Positions 45,101 to 53,723 of a stretch of 64,000 bases of DNA are shown piece by piece. The number at the start of each line of letters is the position of its first letter. Positions within the stretch are counted from its first letter, which is position 1. The DNA comes from Thalassocella blandensis. Its GTDB lineage: Bacteria > Pseudomonadota > Gammaproteobacteria > Pseudomonadales > Cellvibrionaceae. The notes beneath the pieces are model-generated. The model saw only the letters and a list, made by a program, of their open reading frames with translations. It was not told the DNA's origin and did no database searches. The stretch lies in assembly GCA_902141825.1 (NCBI GenBank), contig CABFPG010000009.1:1-64000 (forward strand), written 5' to 3'. Position numbers and translations under genes: made by a program.

Positions 45101-48057
45101 GTTTGCACATAAGTTGCCGACAAGAGGTGTCCCTGGTCGTCGTAGGCGGCGAACACCAATTGGCTGCGCAGTAGTTGTTGTTTTTCATCGGTGCTTGCCG
45201 TTAGAGAAAATGCTGGAAGCGCCGCTAAATGACGAAATTTTGCGGCTGTGTCGAGATCTAAATTGGCAGGATTTAATTCAAAGCTGATGTCTTCCCCAAC
45301 AAGCACAGGTATCTGCTGGTCATTTTCTTCGATTTCTAACGCTGCAGACTGTGACGCAAATAATTTCCACTGCACCGCGTTCTCGCTATTGGCATTCCAC
45401 ACCAGCGTATCCTCATCCACCCAGTGTGCCGAAAAGTTGGTAATGTCCATATCAGTAGGAATCTCGCATTGGTTTAACCATGTTGCATTATCCTCCACAC
45501 CAAAACATCCATCTCTATCGCGAAACAAATCATCAGTTTGATTACCTTGAGTATCATTAAATATTAAGTTAGCCTGAGAAACATTCGCGGGTAAACGCAT
45601 TTCATACCAGCCATTGGCAACTTGTTGCATCGCCACACCAGGCCATTCCACTGCCTCCGCCGGTTCGGCATTCCAGTAGTACAGGTGAATATTGTCACCC
45701 CAGCTCGCTGGTTTTTTAAAACGTAATAGCAATCCCGGTACCGGTGCGTCACTGCATAGATCTTGCCACTCGCCCTGTTGGTAACATCCGTCCCACATGC
45801 GATACAAATCAGCGGTTTGTTGCTGACCATCATTAAAGATGAGATTCGCTTGTTGAACCCCGTCCGGGAATTGGTAAAAGTACCAGTCATCCTGTATCCA
45901 CTGCATTGGAGTCCCTGGCCAATTCAGCGGTTCACTTTGCTCAACATTCCAATAATAAATATTGATTCCATCGTTCCACTCTTCGGGCTTTTTAAACGTG
46001 ACGCGCATTCCCGGCGGGTCACCCACCGTCAGTTGGATGTCCGACGACGCTAAAGATTCCCCATCAGGACTTTTTGCCACGGCACGCCAGGTAATGCTTG
46101 TTCCATCCGATAATTGTGCAGTGGAGGGATACAAGACAAAGGGTTGATTCGTATCACGCCCAGCCAGCGTGAACTCTGCACCATTAATAGACTGATAAAA
46201 TTCCACACGCGTTAAAGGTGCATGCGATACTGACGCCCATTCCAATTCAACAGGGACGGGATATCGCCCTTTTACTTTTTGCCCAGCCTTAAGTTGCAGT
46301 TGAACTGCGGTAATGTTGCTCGCTTGCAAGGGGCGTTTCGATGCCAGTACTACGAAGTCCAAGGCGGGAAGCTCAATTGTGATCGCGCCCTCATCGGCAT
46401 TAAATTGCGCTTGATTCAGCGGGTAAATCTGGCGATACGCCAGCGCGTCAACAGGCAGGGTTACAGCGCGGGATTCCAGAGCTGTGTTGAACACAACAAG
46501 GTATTCCCGGTGCTTATTGTCTATACGCGACAAAGCGATAATGCCGGGTTCGTTGTCGGCGTATCGCACCTGCTGTTCGGCCGTCTGTAATGATGGCAGC
46601 TGATCAAGCACCTTTTTGTATTCACGCAACCGAGTGTACATCGGATGCGAGGAATTAAAATTATCTGCCGCAGTGCTTTCGTCCGTTCCGAGCAACTCAA
46701 TGGTATTGTACTCGGCAACCTGACTCGGCATCATGTCTTCACGGCTGAGTTTGTCATCTCCACCGCCAACAAATCCTTGCTCATCACCGTAATACAGTAC
46801 TGGAATTCCGCGCGAAAAATATAAAAAAGCATAAGCTAATTGCATTCTCGCTAAATGCTGAGTGTTACTCTCTTCTGGATTCGCCTCACGAATTTTGTGA
46901 GCGAGCCGGCCTGCATCATGATTGCTGACAAAAGTGAACAGCGAATTCGCATCACTGTCCTGATCGCGGTACCAATCATCCGACGCGAGAATATCGGCAA
47001 TTCGTTGTGGCCCTTGATTATTCGCAAACACATCCAACATCGCAAAATACAAACCAAAATCCAATGCTGAATCCAGTTTGCCTTCGGTACTGTATAAGCT
47101 GACATTACGCGGATCACCGTCGTACACTTCAGCAAAAAGTGTAAAGTTTTTGATTCCCTGCTGCCGTGCGAAAGCTTCAATTTCAGGCGACCACTGTTGC
47201 CAGAATTCCAATTCTACATGACGAGCCGTATCCAGACGAAAGCCGTCGATGCGATACTCTTGAATCCAATGCTTAAAAATATCAGTCATGCCAGAAATGA
47301 CTTGCGCCTGAGTGGTATCGATATCGTCCAGACCAAAAAAGTCACCCTTAATGGAAGACTCCCCAGTAAAGCTTGAGTCGCCGCGATTATTATAAAGCGC
47401 TACATTGTTCAACCACGCGGGAGTTTTCGCGTTATCCGAGCCCTCCGGTAAAAAAGGCGTGTATGGCGTTTGACTTGAATCGCGATAAGTACACCCCGAT
47501 TGTCCATCGGGTAACTGACCCAGCGCATCGTGACATTCTTCGTAGCGAATAATATCCGCCGTATGGTTTACCACAATATCCAGGAAAATCTTAATGTCCC
47601 GTTTGTGCGCTTCGCGAATGAGTTTTTTTAATTGATCATTTGTACCGAAGTGTGGATCTACCTGAGTAAAGTCCGTAATCCAGTAACCATGATACGCAGA
47701 GCCGTTCCCATCTGGCGCAACCGTTTGATTTTTAAAGATGGGCGTAATCCAAATCGCGGTAATGCCAAGCTCCTGCAAATACGGCAGCTTTTGCAAGACA
47801 CCTAGCAGGTCTCCCCCATGGTGGAACGCTTTGTCAGCGGGATCATAGCCATGCTCGGTTCTCGTCCCGGCTATGCCACCCGTATCATTATTTGGGTCAC
47901 CGTTGGCGAAACGATCCGGCATCACCATGTACATCACTTCTTCACGAATATCCCGTTTCCGATAATCCTCCTGCTTGCCTCCGCAGGCGAAGATCAATGA
48001 TGAGAATGCAAGGACTATGCTTGTTTTAACAGACCAGGTATGCAGATGCTTTAACAT
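42136..48057 (-). CDS. alpha-amylase / pullulanase fusion lipoprotein with four starch-binding modules
   Basis: 1973 residues, twice the size of a usual GH13 enzyme. A likely lipobox (IFAC) anchors it. GH13 domain 1 (about 38-590) is alpha-amylase-like: VNHTAD, GFRLD (Asp276), FAEVYDG (Glu310), FVSNHD (Asp381). Two CBM26-like modules follow (about 682-770 and 773-860, WPG..M pattern). Then come pullulanase-type N-domains with CBM48 (about 950-1140) and GH13 domain 2 (about 1140-1660): YNWGYDP-type block, FRFD (Asp1377), YGEGWDF (Glu1414), DKHDNET (Asp1536). A C-terminal pullulanase domain and two more CBM26-like modules (about 1793-1880 and 1887-1973) end the protein. Both catalytic sites look complete, so alpha-1,4 and alpha-1,6 cleavage in one chain is expected. 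Confidence 0.9.
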   Translation of the reverse strand: MLKHLHTWSVKTSIVLAFSSLIFACGGKQEDYRKRDIREEVMYMVMPDRFANGDPNNDTGGIAGTRTEHGYDPADKAFHHGGDLLGVLQKLPYLQELGITAIWITPIFKNQTVAPDGNGSAYHGYWITDFTQVDPHFGTNDQLKKLIREAHKRDIKIFLDIVVNHTADIIRYEECHDALGQLPDGQSGCTYRDSSQTPYTPFLPEGSDNAKTPAWLNNVALYNNRGDSSFTGESSIKGDFFGLDDIDTTQAQVISGMTDIFKHWIQEYRIDGFRLDTARHVELEFWQQWSPEIEAFARQQGIKNFTLFAEVYDGDPRNVSLYSTEGKLDSALDFGLYFAMLDVFANNQGPQRIADILASDDWYRDQDSDANSLFTFVSNHDAGRLAHKIREANPEESNTQHLARMQLAYAFLYFSRGIPVLYYGDEQGFVGGGDDKLSREDMMPSQVAEYNTIELLGTDESTAADNFNSSHPMYTRLREYKKVLDQLPSLQTAEQQVRYADNEPGIIALSRIDNKHREYLVVFNTALESRAVTLPVDALAYRQIYPLNQAQFNADEGAITIELPALDFVVLASKRPLQASNITAVQLQLKAGQKVKGRYPVPVELEWASVSHAPLTRVEFYQSINGAEFTLAGRDTNQPFVLYPSTAQLSDGTSITWRAVAKSPDGESLASSDIQLTVGDPPGMRVTFKKPEEWNDGINIYYWNVEQSEPLNWPGTPMQWIQDDWYFYQFPDGVQQANLIFNDGQQQTADLYRMWDGCYQQGEWQDLCSDAPVPGLLLRFKKPASWGDNIHLYYWNAEPAEAVEWPGVAMQQVANGWYEMRLPANVSQANLIFNDTQGNQTDDLFRDRDGCFGVEDNATWLNQCEIPTDMDITNFSAHWVDEDTLVWNANSENAVQWKLFASQSAALEIEENDQQIPVLVGEDISFELNPANLDLDTAAKFRHLAALPAFSLTASTDEKQQLLRSQLVFAAYDDQGHLLSATYVQTPGAIDALLATNKPLGIDIENGEVVLRLWAPTAQNVELQLFDEEFNLTESVAASTYSEGVYTFVGGSHWLDAYYQYAVTAYHPVSNNIESYNITDPYSLNLSRNGYFSQIIDLANDVSLQPQGWQTIHKSLPPAQDITVYEGHVRSFSASDMSLPRELRGKYLAFTYNGEHGQPLSVGMSHLKQLQQAGLSHFHLMPVNDISTVNEDKTATVSLDDSYSRICQLSDAVEVQAGCEEFGELTLREVFTQLAAEDPVTPRIQAISQAIRTIDNFNWGYDPQHYLAVEGSYAVDNQSKARIREFREMVKGLHDIGLYVVVDVVFNHTSASGLWDNSVLDRAVPGYYHRRNAVTGAIETSTCCDNTAAEHRMMERLMVDAILLWARQYKIDAFRFDLMGHHPKAVMQHIKTALSELTLDSDGVDGARVYLYGEGWDFGEVSGNQRFEQATQYNMGGTGIGTFNDRIRAAVRGGNYSDNGRAQGFANGNGTYWNGVAEGAAAVNDQADRIRIGLAGNLRNYVFEDGSGNLNTGLGYSGVGYNVQPQENVPYVDKHDNETLWDNSQAKLPDGLNTEERVRVQLLSQSFVNYAQGVPFHQMGSDILRSKSLHRNTYDAGDWANQLDFSLVQHNWAKGLPEERENGAHWDGIRTILLNPNISPQQTDLQTATQLFQDQLRIRYSTPLFRLPNAEEVNQRVAFWNTGPQQHAGLIAMSISNGVCTSTDLDENINGLVVVFNSSDQRQHLNISALAGHHLELHAVQMNGVDERVKTASFNTGTREFFIPARSTAVFMAPRVNARTDFPCNPYNGQIQTPGFMVYVQKPSNWENLFAYFWNTSPAEHSVSWPGEEMQSIGDSWYQFQLPNGVDAANIIFHNNAGSQTSDLYRDAEGCFDIDANSWRSSCNVPGITLQFAPPEEWGSDVYLYFWNAAVAGPAWPGTLMQDRGDGVLSLTLPEGVRRTNVIFNDNAGQQTADLFQDKDACFVLSLGWQEGC

Positions 48058-48801
48058 GCTCTCTCCATTTCATTATTATTGTTATTAAGTTTTTTGTTTA
48101 CGCAGCAAGCGCTTGTCGGGTCACAATAAGGAAGACATAAAGCATCGATTTCTAACGGTGCTATTACAATACTTTTCACTGAGTTTTTAACCCAGCTTTT
48201 AACCGAGCCTTCAACTGCAGTGTTTTAGCACACGCTTTGCTTGAACACCGCTGCTGCAGTACTCGATTCTTGAAACACCTGCAGGAAAGAACAATCCCGT
48301 TTCAATTATAAATTTGAGCGACAATCTTCGTTATTGTTAAATTGCTTGTTGCATCCGTAATCGACATGAAGCATATCAATATCACGCTCAAGAAAAGACC
48401 ACTTATTGATATGAATACGTATGCAGTTGCGCTAGCGTCTGACGCTGAATTTTATGGGCCGGGCAGCCACCTTTTACGGGGTATCAAGACAACAACAAAT
48501 ATCACCCAGCAGTTTTGAAGAGACAAAAAATCAGGCCAGGGAAAAGTGAATATGCATTAGTCACTCGTTTTCTAAACGACCGTTTGCTGATGAAGACATA
48601 TAATTTTACAGATAACTTCGATCATTCGGATAAAGCCTCATTCCTTTTCAGCGACCCGATGTGTAAGATGAACTACACGTCGTCAAACGCAATAATACCA
48701 CCCCATTCGCTCACCACACTGTGTGCTTTGACGACAGCAGAAGAATCGCTCTAACAGTACAGACAACATCCACTACAACACCTGGAGAGCTTTTTCCCGA
48801 C
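48058..48801. other. intergenic region between divergent amylase and SARP-hydrolase genes
   Basis: 744 bp. A 79-codon frame at 48515 has no family resemblance and no good ribosome-binding site, so it is not called. CTGGAGAG at 48782-48789 precedes the downstream ATG. Promoters for both genes must lie here. Confidence 0.45.
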
Positions 48802-50394
48802 ATGAGCCTGAGTATTCATCTATTTGGAGAACTCGAATTAACCCGCGACGGAACGCGCATCAATTTACCCGCTTCAAAACGAACGCGCGCGTTACTGGCC
48901 TACCTTGCCATTACCTCGCGACCACATCGTCGCGATCGTTTATGTGAAGTATTCTGGGAAATTCCGGATGACCCTCGTGGCGCATTACGTTGGTCTCTCA
49001 GTAAAATTCGTCCGCTGGTAAACGAAGATAACCATGAACGCCTGATTGCTGACCGGGAACGTGTTGCTTTACATACCGCGGATATTGAAATTGATGCGCA
49101 TCAACTAGCCAGTCAAGCCAACGACCTGCAACTCCCCTGCGATGCACTTGTGCACATTGCCCAGCAATTAGCGCAACCCTTTCTCGATGGAATTGATCTG
49201 CCGGACCAGGAAATTTTTCAGCGCTGGCTAACCTCGGAGCGGCAGGAAATGGAACGCTTGCGCGGAAAAGTGTTAGCGCGGTTGGCATTTCATAATGAGC
49301 TAATCCCACCTGAACGTTTAACATGGGCACAAGAGTGGTTAATGCTGGAGCCATTCAACACCAAAGCCGCGACCCAATGTTTAACACTGACAGAAATGCT
49401 GCATGCCACTCAAGAGGTTAAAGCCCTTAGCCAAGAGCTGAGCAAACGCTTTCGTAATGCCGGTATTCAATGGTCAGCAGAAGATCGCACCGAACTCAGC
49501 CCGGAACCCAAAACCGCTGAACAGGAAAAGCCTTTGGGCCGGGAACTACTGGCTCGTCAAAAAATTCAGTTTTGCACCTCAGACGACAATGTTCGAATCG
49601 CCTACGCAACAATTGGCAGTGGCACTCCCATCGTAAAAGCAGCCAACTGGTTAAGCCATTTGGAACTGGATTGGGATGCGCCGATCTGGAGTCCGCTGTT
49701 TCGCGAACTGGCGATGCAACACCAGGTAGTGCGGTACGATGAACGTGGCAACGGCTTATCAGATTGGAATGTCGAAGATATTTCCTTCGCCAGCTTTGTT
49801 AAAGATCTTGAAACGGTGGTCGAGGCCAACCAGCTGGAGAAATTTGCTTTGCTCGGAATTTCACAAGGTGCAGCAGTATCCATTGAATACGCCGTGAACC
49901 ATCCCGAGCGCGTCAGTCATTTAATTTTATTTGGTGGTTATGATGCCGGGTGGCGAATCAATGCCAGCGAGGCCACCACACGAGAACGCGAAGCTATCAT
50001 CACCTTAACCGAATCTGGCTGGGGTCAGGACAACCCCGCCTATCGGCAGATTTTTTCATCTACCTTTATGCCCAGCGCCAGTCCGCAGGAGCTTAACTGG
50101 TTCAATGAATTTCAGCGTTTGACCACGTCTCCAGAAAACGCAGCGCGTTTTCTTTCCGTTTTCGGCGATATTGATGTGAGAGACAAACTATCCCAGGTAA
50201 AAGTGCCCACCTTGGTACTCCATTCCCTGGGCGATCAGCGTATCCCCGCGAAAACGGGTCGGGATATTGCGGCGTCCATACCTCATGCAGAGTTTGTCGG
50301 ACTGGAAAGCGACGGCCATTTACTCCTCGGACGCGAAGCTGCTTCCAGTATTTTTGTGGAAACGGTACACGAATTCATTGCGCGGCATTCCTAA
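48802..50394 (+). CDS. fusion of a SARP/BTAD-type regulator domain with an alpha/beta hydrolase
   Basis: 530 residues. The N-terminus (about 1-95) is an OmpR/SARP-like winged helix (IHLFGELELTRDG, LPASKRTRALLAYLAI, RRDRLCEVFWE...ALRWSLSKIR). A helical BTAD-like part follows (about 96-220). Residues about 250-530 are an alpha/beta hydrolase: YDERGNGLSDW, nucleophile elbow GISQG, LVLHSLGDQRIP and SDGHLLL. Related regulator-hydrolase proteins occur in other proteobacteria; the hydrolase may act as a ligand sensor. The frame is open to 48721, but the ATG at 48802 starts the conserved domain and has GGAGAG upstream. Target genes unknown. Confidence 0.82.
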   Translation: MSLSIHLFGELELTRDGTRINLPASKRTRALLAYLAITSRPHRRDRLCEVFWEIPDDPRGALRWSLSKIRPLVNEDNHERLIADRERVALHTADIEIDAHQLASQANDLQLPCDALVHIAQQLAQPFLDGIDLPDQEIFQRWLTSERQEMERLRGKVLARLAFHNELIPPERLTWAQEWLMLEPFNTKAATQCLTLTEMLHATQEVKALSQELSKRFRNAGIQWSAEDRTELSPEPKTAEQEKPLGRELLARQKIQFCTSDDNVRIAYATIGSGTPIVKAANWLSHLELDWDAPIWSPLFRELAMQHQVVRYDERGNGLSDWNVEDISFASFVKDLETVVEANQLEKFALLGISQGAAVSIEYAVNHPERVSHLILFGGYDAGWRINASEATTREREAIITLTESGWGQDNPAYRQIFSSTFMPSASPQELNWFNEFQRLTTSPENAARFLSVFGDIDVRDKLSQVKVPTLVLHSLGDQRIPAKTGRDIAASIPHAEFVGLESDGHLLLGREAASSIFVETVHEFIARHS

Positions 50395-50915
50395 CTTCAT
50401 GACATTAAGGCATTAACCGTCTTACCACGCGCGATGCCTTAAAATTGCTTGTTAACACTACCCCTTAAGCTTTCCCTGCAAAATAGCGCTTTATAGCCCT
50501 TTAATGACGCCTGCATGGATAGAGCAGCATAAATAGCACGGCCTGCTTAATCTTGGTCGACCAAAAGTCTACCAAAAGCCAAACAATGTCAAAATAACGA
50601 GATATTTAACTCTCATTAGCTATTGTAAATCCCCTCCGCTCAGGCCAGCTCCCATTCATCCGCCGGCTGAACAGCTCTATTTGAACAATTCCCACCTATA
50701 CTTAATGACATGGTTTGCCGGTTAGCCAACTGTGGCTGGCCGTGTATTTGAAAAATAAATAGCAATAATTTCAATGAGTTAGAAAATATTTAATTTTTTT
50801 GTCAACCGATTCTCCGGTTCACCGTTAATACCTGTAAGCGCGCGATATTCAGCAACTGAGATTGGATCTGACATACCAGATTCAGACACTTACAAAGTAT
50901 TACGGAGTTCTACTC
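50395..50915. other. intergenic region upstream of the repeat protein
   Basis: No gene was recognised. The sequence becomes AT-rich near 50760-50810, where the promoter for 50916 is expected. ACGGAG lies before the ATG. Confidence 0.4.
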
Positions 50916-51851
50916 ATGAAAAAGACAATTATCGCTTCACTTATGATCACAACATTTTGTTCATCTCTTAGTTCATCACTGGCAACCGCTGGCGCTATTG
51001 ACCTGAAACGTCAATCACAACTCGGTTTATCCGCCCGTCACTCTGAGCGCTTGCGTGTAGACAGCACACTACAGCGTTCAACCCGCATCTCCACTGACAG
51101 CGGTAGAACCATGAGTCGAGCCGTCGATATCCAACAAGTCGCTCCAGGAGAAAGACTGAAAACCGTGACACGCACAGATGCCGAAGGCAACAGCCAAACC
51201 CGCTCTAAAAGTGTGTTAACTGAATTGAATGCAGAAGGTGCTGCGCGCAGCGTCGTGCATACAGGCCCCGAAGGTGAAACACGTAGCAAAGACGCCATGA
51301 CAGAATTAACTGGCAACGGTGCAGTGCGCAATGTGGTTATCACGAATTCAGAGGGAGAAAACAGTACAAAAAATATCACAACGGAACTTAGTGGCAACAG
51401 CGCGATGCGCAGTGTCGTCAACACCAGTGCAGAGGGTGAAACACGAAGCAGGGAAGCCGTCACGGAAGTTTCACAAAGCGGCGCTGTACGTAATGTGGTA
51501 ATGACCAATGCTGAAGGTGAAAGTCTCACGAAAACAATCGACACTGAAATCAGTGGAAACGGTGCAACACGCAGCATGACCAGCACCAATGCAGATGGCG
51601 AAACTCGCAGCCGCGAAAGCTCAGTAGAGCGCACCGAAGATGGCGCTTTGGTGAACACCACCCAAACAACTCTGGACGGTGAAGTGTACCAGCGTAGCGC
51701 CGTAACCTCAGTCGATCGCCAAAGCAATACGGTAGAAAAAGAAATGACTGTCACAAACCCAAATGGGGAAGTGTCTTCCAAAACTGTGGTTCGGACTTAC
51801 GCCAGTAACAATACCAGCGCTGGACAAAACGACGCGCCCGCAGCGGAATAA
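50916..51851 (+). CDS. secreted protein of 27-residue tandem repeats
   Basis: 311 residues. The signal peptide ends around ATAGA (about 28). From about residue 85 to the end there are roughly eight units of 27 residues (the first and last variants are 29) with consensus EGETRS..A.TELSGNGA.R.VV.TNA. Units alternate between TRS and STK/LTK forms, so the higher-order period is 54 residues. The composition (Thr, Ser, Glu, Asn, Val; no Cys) suggests a beta-rich surface or periplasmic repeat protein. I know no function. It lies 73 bp upstream of the ECF sigma gene and reads in the same direction. The frame is open from 50862, but ATG 50916 has ACGGAG and the signal peptide. Confidence 0.7.
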   Translation: MKKTIIASLMITTFCSSLSSSLATAGAIDLKRQSQLGLSARHSERLRVDSTLQRSTRISTDSGRTMSRAVDIQQVAPGERLKTVTRTDAEGNSQTRSKSVLTELNAEGAARSVVHTGPEGETRSKDAMTELTGNGAVRNVVITNSEGENSTKNITTELSGNSAMRSVVNTSAEGETRSREAVTEVSQSGAVRNVVMTNAEGESLTKTIDTEISGNGATRSMTSTNADGETRSRESSVERTEDGALVNTTQTTLDGEVYQRSAVTSVDRQSNTVEKEMTVTNPNGEVSSKTVVRTYASNNTSAGQNDAPAAE

Positions 51852-51924
51852 TTTGCTACACGCAACGCAGGCGTTCACTTAAAACGTAAACCCTGCAAAG
51901 TAAAACACCGGGAAACCAAAAGTA

Positions 51925-52491
51925 ATGCCAGAAAAAGTAATTCACTTGCAGCAGCACCGCGACACGCAAGACAGACGTAATGTCATGGATGACTTTCTGG
52001 CCAGCGTTGAGCAACGCGCTTTCAAAACCGCGTTGCTCTCCACTAAAAACAGGGATGAAGCCTTAGATATTGTGCAAGATGCCATGATTAAGCTGGTGCA
52101 AAAATACAGTGAACACAAGAGCGATCAATGGCCTCTGTTATTTCAACGTATTTTACAGCACTGCATAATTGACTGGGTGCGCGCACAACAGCGAACATCG
52201 CGCTGGTTTTGGCGAAGCGCCAATGAAGATCTGGAAGAAGATGTACTAGCACAAGAGTCGGCGCATAAAGATGACAACCCTGTTGATATTCTGCATCGTT
52301 ATCGGGATGTCAATGAAGTTTACAACGTACTGCAAAATCTTCCCGTACGCCAACGACAGGCATTTTTACTTCGAGCATGGGAAGGTTTTGATGTCAGCAG
52401 TACAGCTAAAGCGATGGAATGCAGCGAGGGCAGTGTGAAAACCCATTATCATCGCGCCATCACCGCTTTACGTGAAGGCTTAACAACCTAA
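51925..52491 (+). CDS. ECF-type RNA polymerase sigma factor
   Basis: 188 residues. Region 2 (about 25-95) has RDEALDIVQDAMIKLVQKY and IIDWVRAQQR. Region 4 (about 128-185) has LPVRQRQAFLLRAWEGFDVSSTAKAMECSEGSVKTHYHRAITALR. It directs RNA polymerase to a small regulon, often cell-envelope genes. It is the first gene of a tight operon with three small membrane/periplasmic genes and an outer membrane gene. Confidence 0.92.
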   Translation: MPEKVIHLQQHRDTQDRRNVMDDFLASVEQRAFKTALLSTKNRDEALDIVQDAMIKLVQKYSEHKSDQWPLLFQRILQHCIIDWVRAQQRTSRWFWRSANEDLEEDVLAQESAHKDDNPVDILHRYRDVNEVYNVLQNLPVRQRQAFLLRAWEGFDVSSTAKAMECSEGSVKTHYHRAITALREGLTT

Positions 52492-52528
52492 CCAGGACTC
52501 GACAACCAGAAGCGAAAGAGAGAAACAC

Positions 52529-52906
52529 ATGAGTGACACATCAGGTAATCACGGCGGATCAGGCAACTGGGAAAAAGAAAGTCAACATTTTCTTGACCAG
52601 GGGCTGCAGGATATTGATCCGGCCACGCTCGACGCCCTAAAAAGTCTGCGCCAGCAAAGCGTGCAAGGATCTCGTCGATCTTATTCCAAGATCCCTCGCT
52701 TTGCCGCGGCAGCCAGTGTGGTATTTGCAGTGGCCATGGTGGTGTATCTCGGACCGGAACGTGTTGACGATACCACCGCCCCCCCCATGGTAAGCCAGAC
52801 CGATACGATGGAGGACGCTGAGTTTGCCAGCATGATGGAACAGATGGACATGTTAGCGGAAATGGAAATGCTGGCAGGCCTTGGAGAACTGGCGAATGAA
52901 GTCTAA
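52529..52906 (+). CDS. single-pass membrane protein, possible anti-sigma factor (DUF3619-like)
   Basis: 125 residues: an acidic N-terminal cytoplasmic part, one membrane helix (about 56-74, FAAAASVVFAVAMVVYLG), and a Met/Glu-rich C-terminus. The position after the sigma gene and the topology fit a negative regulator, but there is no zinc-binding anti-sigma motif. It overlaps the next gene by 11 bp. Confidence 0.7.
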   Translation: MSDTSGNHGGSGNWEKESQHFLDQGLQDIDPATLDALKSLRQQSVQGSRRSYSKIPRFAAAASVVFAVAMVVYLGPERVDDTTAPPMVSQTDTMEDAEFASMMEQMDMLAEMEMLAGLGELANEV

Positions 52907-53168
52907 CTCGGCATTCTTTTGTTTTTTTATTTTACTGGCGCCAGCATTGGCTTCTGCGAATAACAGCGAAGTACCAACCGATTTGGATGAAGATTTTTTA
53001 CGATTCCTACTGGAATTCAGCGATGACAACGGGGACTACATAGACCCCAACACCTTGGAATCCATGATGAAGCAACAACCGAAAAAACCGCCTGCAGAAA
53101 CATCTTCTGATCGCAAAGAACAGGCATTAGAGCTCAAGCCAGAAAGTGCAATGGAGAAAGTGTCATGA
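52896..53168 (+). CDS. small exported hypothetical protein of the sigma operon
   Basis: About 90 residues. The signal peptide ends around ALASA. The mature part is acidic (DLDEDFLRFLLEFSDDNGDYIDP) and resembles an EF-hand-free Asp-rich segment. The ATG at 52896 (MKSNSAFF) is preferred over one five codons earlier. It overlaps both neighbours, so it is co-translated. Function unknown. Confidence 0.65.
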   Translation: MKSNSAFFCFFILLAPALASANNSEVPTDLDEDFLRFLLEFSDDNGDYIDPNTLESMMKQQPKKPPAETSSDRKEQALELKPESAMEKVS

Positions 53169-53710
53169 GTCCAATTAGTCAACACTTCAACAACCTTCGT
53201 CTCCAGTTGGGAGCTCTCCTGATATGCAGCAGCATGCTGCTGACAAACATTAGCGCTGCGCAAACCAGCGAAGCACAAGAGTCCCAAACTTCGGCGCAAC
53301 AACAGAGTACCCAAAACATGAATGAGCGCTGGCAGAACCTCAGTCAGGAAGAACGCGAAGCCTTGCTGCAACAAGCCGAAAAATTTCGCGCTCTGCCCCA
53401 GGCCAAGCAGCAAGAATTACGAGACCGGTTTGCCAAATGGCAAGCGCTGCCGCCTGAACGTCAAGCACAGATACGGGAAAAATTTCAACAATACAAAGCC
53501 TTGCCTGACGAAGAAAAAGAAGAAATTCGACAACGTTTTGAATGGTTTAATTCGCTGTCAGACGATGACAAGCAACTGTTACGAGACAAATGGCAGTCCC
53601 TGAATGATGAGCAACGATTGAAACTCATTGAACGATTTAAAAATAAAACGCCCGCGCAGCGATTAAAAGCACGCAAGCGCCTGGACCGTTTATTGAACCA
53701 ACGCAGATAA
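53165..53710 (+). CDS. DUF3106-like periplasmic protein
   Basis: 181 residues. The signal peptide is followed by a helical region built of repeated W..L..EER..L/R..F..W..LP units (NERWQNLSQEERE, FAKWQALPPERQ, FEWFNSLSDDD, WQSLNDEQR), the pattern of DUF3106. It may bind envelope components. Proteins of this kind recur in proteobacterial ECF operons. ATGA overlap with the upstream gene. Confidence 0.8.
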   Translation: MSPISQHFNNLRLQLGALLICSSMLLTNISAAQTSEAQESQTSAQQQSTQNMNERWQNLSQEEREALLQQAEKFRALPQAKQQELRDRFAKWQALPPERQAQIREKFQQYKALPDEEKEEIRQRFEWFNSLSDDDKQLLRDKWQSLNDEQRLKLIERFKNKTPAQRLKARKRLDRLLNQRR

Positions 53711-53723
53711 GCAGGAGTTTTTT

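Noticed and set aside
48515-48754. 79-codon ORF upstream of the SARP-hydrolase gene
   Set aside because: No recognisable family, no convincing ribosome-binding site, and it runs into the true gene in another frame.
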